DNA from: Lepidostoma basale
Taxonomy: Eukaryota > Arthropoda > Insecta > Trichoptera > Lepidostomatidae
Reading direction: 5' to 3'
Length of the DNA stretch: 64,000 bases
Assembly: GCA_022606425.2 (NCBI GenBank)
Contig: JAHDVF020000247.1
Location: 372,001-436,000 of the forward strand
Made by a program: the position numbers and the translations under genes. Positions 42,701 through 54,700 of this stretch are shown here, piece by piece (within the stretch, counting starts at the first letter, position 1; every line of letters begins with the position of its first letter). A model generated the notes under the pieces. It was not told the origin of the DNA and did no database searches. It worked only from the letters and a program-made list of their open reading frames with translations.

Positions 42701-45700
42701 ACTTGTGCATCGAATATGATTCAAAAGTACCCATCATTTCATTAAATTGCAATATATATTTTTTCCATATAACTACTTCATTTATTTGTTTAAATTTTAT
42801 TAGATTATACGGTCTTGGGAATCCTCGGTGCGTCCATCCTTTCTGAAGTGGTTTTTCCAGAATTGTCTTCTCTGCCAACTCCATTAAATAATTTATTTTG
42901 GTTGGTCATGTTAGAAGTCGGAAGAATGTGTATGACAAGCGTGTATGACTCGTATGAATATGGAGGAAGTTAGCGAGGTGTGTCAGGATAGAGTAGTGTG
43001 GCGGTCCATTCTCTCTGCCTGCCCCTGTAAATGTAAGGCAGATGACTGCATCATGGATAAAATTAAAAGAGGATCCCTGAGATGGTTTGGACATATGGAA
43101 CGAATGGATGAGAGTAGAATGGTTAAAATGTTGTACACAAGCAGCGTGAGTGGAAAAAGAAGCCGAGGAAAACATGGCATGACCAAATTAATCAATTACT
43201 AAAATGCGGCCACATTCGAAGTCGGAATAATCGACGTGCGTGCATGGTACGATGTATGAATGTAGAGGAAGCCCGAGAGGTACGCCAGAACAGAGGATGG
43301 TGGTGATCCATCCTCTATGCCTACCCCTCCGAGGAAATGGCGTGATGGTTAGTTAGTTAGTTGTTTTTCATATTTCATACCCAATTTAAACATTTATACT
43401 TTGTTCTACTATACTTTTTAACCGATCGCTTTTTAAGCGGTCACATTTAGATTTTTAGATTTAAAACACGTCTTAATGCGCCCTTGAGGTGATTACATTA
43501 CAAAAACGGCGCTTTAAAAGTTAGCATATTATTATTATTAGTTACTTTAACCGCTGGTTTCGGATATCTGGATATACCTACGGATTCTTTAGGGACGGCG
43601 TGTACTATCCTCGACATTCGCGCGGTCTGTTCCATCAGCAAAAAATCTCCTTCACAGCTGTTTGTCAGCCTCACTCTTGGGGAGATCCATCTTTCTGACC
43701 TAGAATCTTCCCCCCGCGGCCCGACCGCCTCTGTCCGTCCCTTTGTCCTGACACCTGCGAGGACCTTTGTTCGCCGGCCCATGTGAACGGAAACAGGGCA
43801 GACTACAAGGGCGGCCATAGCTCGCATGCTCCGGTGCACGTTCGAAAGATTTAAAACCTCTAATCCAAATTTTTGTAATAGCTGCATTTATTGTTACTTC
43901 GAGTACTAAGCAAAGTTCAAACTATTATAATGCAGCTATTACAAAACGGTCATATGGAACGAATGGATGAGAGTAGAATGGTTAAAAAGTTGTACACAAG
44001 CAGCGTGAGTGGGAAAAGAAGCCGAGGACGACCGAGGAAAACATGGCATGACCAAATTAATCAATTACTAAAAGGCGGCCACATTCGAAGTCGGAATAAT
44101 TGACGTGCGTGCATGGTACGATGTATGAATGTAGAGGAATCCCGAGCCTTTAAATCTTTGGAACTGGCAAAATGAGGATGAAAGTAGAATAAATGCTGTA
44201 TAAATTATTAGACCATAGGTTTCCAAACTTTTCTGGGCCACCGCCCGCTTTACAAGAAAAATAAACGTTCAACGCCCCCCTCCCATTAAAGTTATTAGAA
44301 ATATGGAAAAATGATTACAATACATACAATAACAAAATAAACCAATATTTAAGTTTAATTTGCTTTATTAGTACCTACGTTATTAGCGTGTTTTTTTTTT
44401 TGTCTTTTTAGACAGTTTTTTAATCTGCCCACGATCTCTATTTTTTTTCGGGGTCTTCTACTGCCCCTTTAAATGTCTCAAACGCCACAAGGGGGCGTTA
44501 TCGTCCACCTTGAGAACCTAGGTCTTAGACGAATGTGTTTTAAATTTGTATATGATTGTCAAATGCAAGTATAAGAAGTGAATGCAATGCAGATGAAGGT
44601 GTTATGAACAAAATATTAAAAGTGCCATTAAGATGGTTTGGACACATGAAAAGAATGAATGGTAAACAGAACTAGAAATAGAGGAAAACTAAGGACGACG
44701 TGGCACGATAAAATATTAAATGTCGGCCACGTAAGGAGTCCGGGAAAATGACGTGCGTGCATGATACGATGTATGAATGTTGAGGAAGCGAGAGAAGTAA
44801 GTCAGGAAAGAACAGTGTGGCGGTCCATTATTTCTGCCTACCGCTTCGGCCTTCGGAGAGATGGCGTGATAATTAGTTAGTTTTTTTTTAAACTATATTT
44901 AGAGTACCAAATAAAGTTCAAACTATGTTATAAATGCATCTATTGCAAAATTTTAGTTTTAATGGGGCTTTTAGGGGGGATTTAAATCCTTGGGACTGGC
45001 CAAATAATGATGAAAGTAGAATAAATACAGTATAAAAGAAATCTCTTAAACGAATGTGTGGTAAATCTGTATTTGAATGAGTGTGTAAAATTGTCAAATT
45101 CAGTATAAGAGGTGATTGTAGTGCATTAAGATGGTTTGGACGCATGAAAATAATGAATGAAGGAATAATGTAAAGAAAGAAATAATGTAAACGGAACTAG
45201 AAATAGAGGAAGGTCGAGGAAAACGTGGCACGATAAAATAAATCAAATATTGAATGTTGACCGCGTAAGAAATATGTCTAGACACGGAAGATTAAAGAGA
45301 GTTATAATAATTAGCATAGAAGTGTTTTACGGTTGATCCTCTATGTCTACTCCCACACGGGTGTTGAGTCTGTTATTTGGTATAAAACATACCAGTACTG
45401 TACTTTCATTAGATTGGCATTTTATCGAACAATTTTATGACTGCAAGCGGCGTCTCTGGCGGTCAATCGAGATTTATATATATTTGAAAAGATAGTTTGA
45501 GCACTCTGCTATATCCGTGCTTGGGGCTAAATTAAGGAAAATTTTAATGAAAATACAATGCCGGAGTGAGTTTTTAGAATTAATCATTATTCTTGGAAAT
45601 TATCTTGTCTTATCTCGGTATCAAGGATGTGCCATGCACATTGTTTTGTTTATTAAATGCATGTTTAAATATAACATTATTTTTAAGGGTTAATTATGAC

Positions 45701-48700
45701 CGGTTTCGAAGTTCACTTATGTCAGTAGCCTTACGTTTGATGGTAAAATTGTTGGAAAGGTGATTTTTTTGCCGGGTAGCGAGGATTATTTATATTTGTT
45801 TTACAACTAACTTTTTACAATAAATTTGCAACTAACTAACTAACCACCACGCCGTCCCCCCGAAGGGGTAGGCAGAAATAATGGACCAACACACTGTTCT
45901 TTCATGACATACTTCTCTTACTTTCTCAACATTCATAGATCGCGTCATCCACGCACGTCGATTTCTCCGACTCCCCACGTGGCCAACATTTTATATTTGA
46001 TTCGATCGTGCCACGTTTCCCCCGGTCTTCTATTTCTTGTTCCTTTTACATCGTTAACATTTTATCATTAATTTTTCCACGTGTCCAAAGCATCTTAATG
46101 ACCCTTTCATTATTTTATTCGTAACACACGCACTGCATTCACCTCTTATATTTGCATTTGACACTCTTACAATATCAAGAGTTACCACACATTCTTCTAA
46201 GAGAGAAAACCTTTAGAATAATCGGTTTTAACCGTTATCGTATTCACCTTAAGTTAAATTTATGTTACTATAGAATAAGTAATAAGAATATTTACACGTA
46301 AGAATGTCTCTTGATAATTTTTTTTTCCTGATCAGAGATTTTTATTTTTTAGAATCAAAAATGTACATTTGAACGTAAACCTGTATCTCTTATATGTCAC
46401 TAGCTGACCCGGCAACGCTTCGCTATTGCTATATTAGAGTATATAAATACACCCAATATATATTAAAGAAATACAATGAAAGTTCAATATCAATTATTTT
46501 ATTGGATAAAATGACATGTGTATAGGTGCAAGAATGTGTGTATCCTAATTCAGTTCATATCTTTAAAACATTTGTTTAATCCAAGCAAACTTGCTGTGAA
46601 CTTGAATAATACTAATGTGAATTGAACAATTGAAGGCTGGGCATTACCAAGGTGGCAAGTTTGCAAAAAGTCTGAAATGAGTTTTTGATGCCAATTGGTC
46701 TTAAACATAGCTGTGCAAAAGCGCGTTATGATTTAATAATATAGTGTAGTTCAAACGTTACCCTAAAGATGCCACCCAAAAAAAGTTTATATATATCTTT
46801 TTCAGCTTTATGTTTAAACCATTAAACGTCCAGTCTTAATTTTTTTCCTCAATATTTTAAGTGAAATTAAAAAAACAAATAAATATACTATATCACATTT
46901 GCATAAAACATTCATACATATACAATTCATATCCGTTCACTCCTGGGCGTAGGCCTCCTCCATCTGCTTCAATGTCTGTCGATCCTGGGCAACACGCATC
47001 CAATGTCGTCCCTCCATCGAAGTTGAGGACGTCCTGGGTTTCGGGTTGCACTTCATCTACGCATATATCGAGGTGTGGGATCCATCCTCTGCACACGCGC
47101 ATTCCATTATCTTCTGGGTTGTCTGCCTCATCTCATGACATCTTTCAGCTTGCAGATTTCACCGTTTCATGTTACCTAGAAATAAAAGGAAAAATATTAA
47201 ATTAATATCCCCAACCCAAAAAAAAGTTAATATATATCTTTTTCAGCTTAATGTTTAAACCATTAAACGTCCAGTCTTAATTTTTTTCCTTAATATTTTA
47301 AGTGAAATTAAAAAAACAAATAAATATACTATATCACATTTGCATGAAACATTCATACCATTCAAGGTCATAATAATGCTCTTAGAAATACAATGTTTAG
47401 AGAAACAAAACTCTTGATTTTGATGTCCATTAGATGAAGCTAATAATGCACATTCACTTAACCAATGACGAAATTTGTAAATTTGTGTGATGTCTGGAAA
47501 TATACATTGAATCAATTCTCCTTTGGAGTGTGATTCTACAGAAATCAGTTGATAATTTAAAGCATTCATTCCATACAATGAACTTTCATTGTTGCAGAAT
47601 TTTACCCATGCTGCGAGCGGCATGCCATTTTAGCGCTGCCACTCTTCCGATGATGTCCGACACTCCTGTTCTGCCTCTAATAGTGGAATTAAACCAATTA
47701 ATCCAACCTGTACATACCATTTCAAAATTAGTTCATAAATATAACAATCTTCCTGGGCGTAGGCCTCCTCCATCTGCTTCAATGTCTGTCGATCCTGGGC
47801 AACACGCATCCAATGTCGTCCCTCCATCGAAGTTGAGGACGTCCTGGGTTTCGGGTTGCACTTCATCTACGCATATATCGAGGTGTGGGATCCATCCTCT
47901 GCACACGCGCATTCCATTATCTTCTGGGTTGTCTGCCTCATCTCATGACATCTTTCAGCTTGCAGATTTCACCGTTTCATGTTACCTAGAAATAAAAGGA
48001 AAAATATTAAATTAATATAGTGTAGTTCAAATGTTACCCTAAAGATGCCACCCAAAAAAAAGTTAATATGTATCTTTTTCAGCTTAATGTTTAAACCATT
48101 AAACGTCCAGTCTTAATTTTTTTCCTTAATATTTTAAGTGAAATTAAAAAAACAAATAAATATACTATATCACATTTGCATGAAACATTCATACATATAC
48201 CATTCAAGGTCATAATAATGCTCTTAGAAATACAATGTTTAGAGAAACAAAACCCTTGATTTTGATGTCCATTAGATGAAGCTAATAATGCACATTCACT
48301 TAACCAATGACGAAATTTGTAAATTTGTGTGATGTCTGGAAATATACATTGAATCAATTCTCCTTTGGAGTGTGATTCTACAGAAATCAGTTGATAATTT
48401 AAAGCATTCATTCCATACAATGAACTTTCATTGTTGCAGAATTTTACCCATTCCAGAAATATTTAAAATGTTGCATGTAGGTGTTTCAATGTTTTGTATC
48501 ATCATCATCATGAGCCTATATCCGTTCACTCCTGGGCGTAGGCCTCCTCCATCTGATTCAATGTCTGTCGATCCTGGGCAAAACGCATCCAATGTCGTCC
48601 CTCCATCGAAGTTGAGGACGTCCTGGGTTTCGGGTTGCAGTTCATCTATCATCAGGGCTGCGAGCGGCATGCCATTTTAGCGCTGCCACTCTTCCGATGA

Positions 48701-51700
48701 TGTCCGACACTCCTGTTCTGCCTCTAATAGTGGAATTAAACCAATTAATCCAACCTGTACATACCATTTCAAAATTAGTTCATAAATATAACAATCTTCC
48801 TGGGCGTAGGCCTCCTCCATCTGATTCAATGTCTGTCGATCCTGGGCAAAACGCATCCAATGTCGTCCCTCCATCGAAGTTGAGGACGTCCTGGGTTTCG
48901 GGTTGCAGTTCATCTATCATCAGGGCTGCGAGCGGCATGCCATTTTAGCGCTGCCACTCTTCCGATGATGTCCGACACTCCTGTTCTGCCTCTAATAGTG
49001 GAATTAAACCAATTAATCCAACCTGTACATACCATTTCAAAATTAGTTCATAAATATAACAATCGGGTGTGGGATCCATACATGCCAGTATCTTGCGTTG
49101 CGTGCCCCATCTCACGACATCTTCCACCTTGGAGATATCGTGGATAGCCGTGTTCCTCACCCTATCTCAAAGAGTCTTTCCTGGTATCATCCTTAGCGTC
49201 GGCATCTCTGCAAAAATCAAATAATTATATTAAAATGAGCAGTATATTTAAAAAAAAACACTCGATCATTGTAAGATTGGCGTGGGAACATCAGACCATT
49301 TGGAAATGTTATATTACTGGATTTTTCCAACTGAGGCAGCTAATGCTGTATGTAAGGATATGTTTACCTATCACAGCATAACAGAGAAAAACTAAAACAG
49401 CTGAAGTAAATCGTCTAATCCAAAAGATATTATAGGTTATCGCCCTGCCAGAACAATTTTACATTACATTATTAAAATAGATTATACGAATTCATAGAAT
49501 TGTTACTTAGAATTTAACGTTTTTCCATGTAGTCATAACATAACCTAAAATAATACGTAAGTAAAACGATATGTAATATCATTTCTATTCGATATAATTT
49601 AGAACTAAAACTTTGAAATATGTAATGCGGAAATATAATCTGTATTCATTTCAACGGCAAAATAGAATAAACTGAAGATATATATGAATTAGAAATATAA
49701 ATATTTTACTTACGAAACTGTAACACGCAATTCAAATTTGACATTTCAGAGATAGGGATGGGCAATCCGCTCACGAGTCGACTCAAAGATTCGAATCTTT
49801 TTGGTGAGCGGGTGAGCGATGATCCATAAAAAAAAGAGCGGCAGCTCAATGATCCGCTAGGTCAGGGGGGTCGGCAAAATTATTAGCCAAAGAGCCAAAT
49901 GCGTACTTTAAAAAAAAAATTGAGAGCCAAATATGTTTATTAATTTAGATAACCTTTATTATAATTTTTGCACTTCATTCAATTACGGGTACACTGAATA
50001 AAACATTATTTCATACTTCTTCCTGTGATGAAGGCGACCAGCCTTCTCTCCATCTCTTTGGTGGTCATCCTGGTGGTCGACGGCCCTCTGGAGTCTCTTG
50101 TATCACGATATTAGGAATTCTTGCTGGATCCATTCTCTCGATGTCTCTGCCTACTCCATCTCACTATGTCTTCAATGTTGCAGGATTTGCGAATTTATTC
50201 GTTGGGTATCCTATCTCTAACGGTTCTCCCCACAATAGGTCGCAGTCTGGTTCTGACAGTGTCTGCTCTTGCTTTGATTCCGTATGTTATTATGGACCTG
50301 ATGCATGTTTGTTTGTTGTTATTCTTAATTTTAGGCACAATTCCATGTTCTCATCAATAAGACGACTTCGTAGTTTACTCTTGTTAAAATTCATGCTTGA
50401 ATAAAATTGTCCGCATGAATATGTAGAAGCGAAAAGCGAAAGATCAGCAAGAGTCAGTAATACTATTTCAGGCGTTGAAGATGATGACTAAAAATCTTTG
50501 AATTGGCGATGATGATTAAGAGTTTTAGCTAAACCGGAATTGATAATCGTAATCACCAATTCCATAACTTTACAAATTTCTTCTGGAAATGTCTGCGGAC
50601 AGAGCGTTCTTGATGAATGATGCGATGGTAAGCAAGTATCTCGCGATTATTTTTTCTTTCAACAAACCCCTTCGGCTCCGGAGCCGCATTTTGCCGACCT
50701 CTGCGCTAGGTGAATCATATATTATTGCAAAAGAGTCGACGAACGGTTCCGCTCAGTAAAGTGAGCCGATTCTTCTTGATAATTATCGAGCGGCTCCGGA
50801 GCCGCATTTTGCCGACCTCTGCGCTCGGTGAATCGTATATTATTGCAAAAGAGTCGACTATTTTTAGTGATCTCTTTAAGGGATCTGAGCTGAATGGTTC
50901 CGCTCAGTAAAGTGAGCCGATTCTTCTTGATAATTATCGAGTCGTTTGTCAAAAAAGTTGTTTGTCGTTGTGAATTTTTTTTTTAGCTCATCGACAAAAA
51001 ATTTATCCTGGTGAATTTTTTTTTTTTTACCGGAATCAACTTTTTTGGTCGAGGAGCAAAAAAAAAAGGTCACTAAAATAATTTCAAACTTTGAACGACT
51101 CAAAATGGTGAACCGTGGATCGTTAAAAAGAGTCGGCTCACTTTGCTGAGCGGAACCGTTCAGATCAGATCCCTGAGATGAGTCGTTTTGCCCATCCCTA
51201 TACGTGCGTATATTTTTCAGTTCAAAAGAGCGACTAATTTCATATCTGACCACGCAAAGAGTCAAAAAAGCCACTAATTTGCATCTTATCACGCCAAGCG
51301 AATATAGACTCTACAGATCGATACTCAGGTGATACGAACATGAAGGTCTATACTCGCTCGCACTACGAAAATTTATAAATTTACAAAGTTAATTAGAGCT
51401 CGATTAATAACAAAAATATGCCTATGCCCACCTATGTCTATCTATTAAGGAAGTGTATCAATATGAAAACGATCTGCCCAGGAATAACCCCGGAATCAGT
51501 CCACACACACCCGGAAGATTGCCTTTTATTTATATAGATAGATAGATAGATAGATTTGTATAATTAGTGATAAAGATTTTGTTCAGTCCATTGACGCAAC
51601 GTGGCCGTTGAAGTTCTGAATTATACGTAGAGCTACCTACAGAAGGTACCGGGGAACATAACGGTGCAGGTTTAACTACTGTTGTATTTTAGGTTTGTTT

Positions 51701-54700
51701 CCGTAATGTTTTCCGTTCATTGCCATTCAACTCTTTAATCACCCGACTGCAGTTACCCGGTATGAGAAACTAAAAAAATTTCATCACGTATTTGGTTGAA
51801 TAAATACGGTAGAAAGGCGATATCTTAGACCATAGCTTCCCAACCTTTTATGGATCACCGTCCCATAACACGATGTATGAATGTTTAGGAAGTGAGATAA
51901 ACGTGTCAGGAAATAACAATGTGGCGGTCCATTCTTTCTGCCTACGTGGCGTGATGGTTGGTCTTAGCTTTTTTAATTTGTTAAATAAGTTACTATTATA
52001 TATGCATGAATGAATGGTAAAAAAATATATGCTAACGTTGTAAACGGAACTAGAAATAGAGGAAGATAGAAGAAATCGTGTCACGATCAAATAAATATAA
52101 TATTGAATTTCGGCCACGTGAGGAGTCGGAGAAATCGACGGGTGTACATGACACGATGTATGAATGTAGAAAGGACTGTGGTGGTCCATTCTTTCTGCCT
52201 ATCGCTTTGGAGTGGTAGCGTGATGGTTAGTTTATTAGTTAGAATTACTATACATTATCTGACTTCCTTAGACGTGTTTTTGTTTATAATGTTTTAAGTA
52301 AATCGTTGAGCAGGTGGAGCAAATGAATTTAAAAAACCTTTAATTAATTCACATAATACTCGTACTAAATTTGTAGAAGATTTGATTATATATCTAACTA
52401 AAAACTATCCATCACTCCATTTCTCCAAAGGATAGGCAGAAAAGAAAGAAAATAAAATAAAAATATAGTTAAGCGAAACGTACACCAGTAAGAAAACTTC
52501 CAAGCGCTTTTCATTGTGCAAACATATATGCAAGGAGACGTGCGCAAGTTGTGCAAGCTACAAAAACTTGCAAAATTGGACTTGCAAGGAATGTTTACTC
52601 AATAAAAGGCACTTGCAAAAGTCCACTCGTAAAAGTTTTCTTGCTGGTAGTTGGTTGACGTTTCGTTTAAATATCGCTACCTTCGTTAGCAAAATTAGGC
52701 ATTGGTGCCAAGATATCGTATGCATAAATATGCGGATATCCACGTGTGTCTAAATTGTATCCCCCTGGACTGTAACAGTGCTGCCTGCCGCCCTCTGGTT
52801 GCAGTGAACCCACCTTGTTCTCTCCAAACCTGTTTAGGGCCTCTCGATTCCTGGAGCCTGCTCCGGAGGTAGGACTTCTTTAAACCAAGCGCCTACCCGG
52901 GCCCGTATTGTTGTCGAAACGACTCAAGTTCAACAACACTAAAATGAAGTAACATAATATAACAATTGTCTAACCTACACTCCCAATACCTTAATTTTTA
53001 AAATGCTACAATTAAGAAAGATATAGAAAGAAGGGTTGGGGCTGGAAACAAAATAAATAGTGCACTCAAAATCATTACCGCAAATATAAATATATCGACT
53101 GAAGCAACGATGCCAGTGCACAACGGAGTTCTAGTGCCGACTTAGAGTTGGAAGAAGAATGATAAACGCCGTAGAAATGAGGTCACAAAACAATGTACTA
53201 TAGAATATCTCATAATGAAGTAAGAAAAGGATGTAAGGCGGATGAATGCTTGATAAATAAAATTAAGAAGAGGTTACTAAGATGGTTTGGACAATAATGG
53301 TGAAAAAGATATATACAAGTAGTGTGAATGGAAAAAGAAGTCAAGGAAGACATGGCATGACCAAATTAATCAATTAATGGAAGATGGCCATGTTCGAAGT
53401 AGGAACAATCGACGAAAGTGCATGTCACGATGTGAATGTAGAAGAGGCACGAGAGTTCTGTCACTCCCATAAAATACAATATAATAAAACTTTTTGAAAC
53501 CGGGCAGTTGCATCAATATTAAATTATTAACTTTAAAAAAAATTCTTTCTGTCTACCCCTCCGGGGAGACGGCGTTAGTTAAAATTGATAACACTATTAT
53601 GATATCACAATTTTTATTATTCACTTGAGAGTCGTGATAGCTGTTTCGCCAACCGATGATGGCATCAACGGGTCTTACAAGATACAAATTTAACTAAAGA
53701 TACACATTTTAATAGTCAATGTTAAGGATTATAGTATTTCGGCCAAAACAGTAGATTATTTATTCAATTTTGAATACTTTAAAGAAGTTTTAGATTACCT
53801 ATCAAAAAATAATTTATTATGAATAATGATAACAATGAATCGCCTGTAATGTCGTCAAATGATTGAAAATATTTTTTTCACTGAATGCTACAAATATTGA
53901 GGGCAATTCGTTACTTAAAACCTTTGATAACAGTTGTTTCTTATTCATATAAATTTACAAATGATATGTATTCCAATAGTATTTATTGTTTCTTAACAAT
54001 GTTATAAAACTGCAGATTAAATGTTTTCTAGAAGTTTTATTGTGTTTCAGAGGAATGACATGTTTCTCTTTGTTAAGGAATTATCAAATATTTGATAATC
54101 CCTTAACAATGTGAAATATGTCATTCCCATAAAATATAATAAAAACTGGCGTTTTCATTCGTATTAATTATTCCGATAATGGTAGTACATTCACAAGATA
54201 AATGACGTTGAATTACACGACGCGTTTTATTTATGAATGAATATATTGCGATAGATATTTCATTCACGCTATGAGATAATACGTTTCGAATGATAGACTT
54301 CCAAGTATTTCAAGAAGATAAACATGTCTTCATTAGATTTTTGTACCAGGAGCATATGACAACGTGTTTATACGATGTTAGGTATTCGCGTCAATTTTCC
54401 CACTAGCCGTTTCCCCGTCGCGGAATGCACCGCCAGACAGAGGTTAGCGACCCGCATGCGGCCGTGCCCTGTACGATATGAGGAGCCCGCAAACCGACGT
54501 TCATTCCGCAAGGAAAGATAAAGCTATACGGAAGTTATCAAAAACATGTAAGAGTAATTTAAAAGATGCATTTTTTTCGTAAATAGCTGCAATAATAGTT
54601 GAATCTGAAGACGACTTACAAAGAATGTTCTCAGCAAAACATAGAGTTTTACAATATCAGAAGAACAAGGTCAGAATTCATAAGACATGTTGTAGAGACG

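Larger units (their letters stand above)
49753..51200. mobile_element. hAT-like element with TAGGGATGGGCAA ends, hosting others
   Basis: Left TAGGGATGGGCAATCC and right TTTTGCCCATCCCTA are inverted repeats. Subterminal repeats of GAGTCGAC, GCGG and TGAGCCGATTC type occur throughout. No transposase, and target duplication not clear. It encloses 49863-50703 and a duplicated segment at 50704-50950. Confidence 0.6.
46409..51560 (+). mobile_element. Composite element ending in (TAGA)n, unassigned class
   Basis: CTAGCTGACCCGGCAACGCT at the left and TTTTATTTATATAGATAGAT at the right look like the two ends of an element type common in arthropod genomes. A second right end lies at 55728-55752. The interior is filled by the duplicated R4 array and hAT-like elements, so these ends may belong to one element enlarged by insertions or to two copies. 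Confidence 0.4.

Noticed and set aside
45690..45760. GACCGGTTTCGAAGTTCACTT-type segment as another ribozyme arm
   Set aside because: GGTTTCG could be the complement of CGAAACC, but no CUGANGA core or stem I could be placed.
46769..49160. Regularly repeated blocks suggestive of a CRISPR-like array
   Set aside because: Units are hundreds of bp, unevenly spaced, and encode a retrotransposon C-terminus; the genome is eukaryotic.
53611..53700. GTTTCGCC with CCGATGATGGC nearby as a minus-strand hammerhead
   Set aside because: Order of core segments does not fit the hammerhead permutation on either strand.
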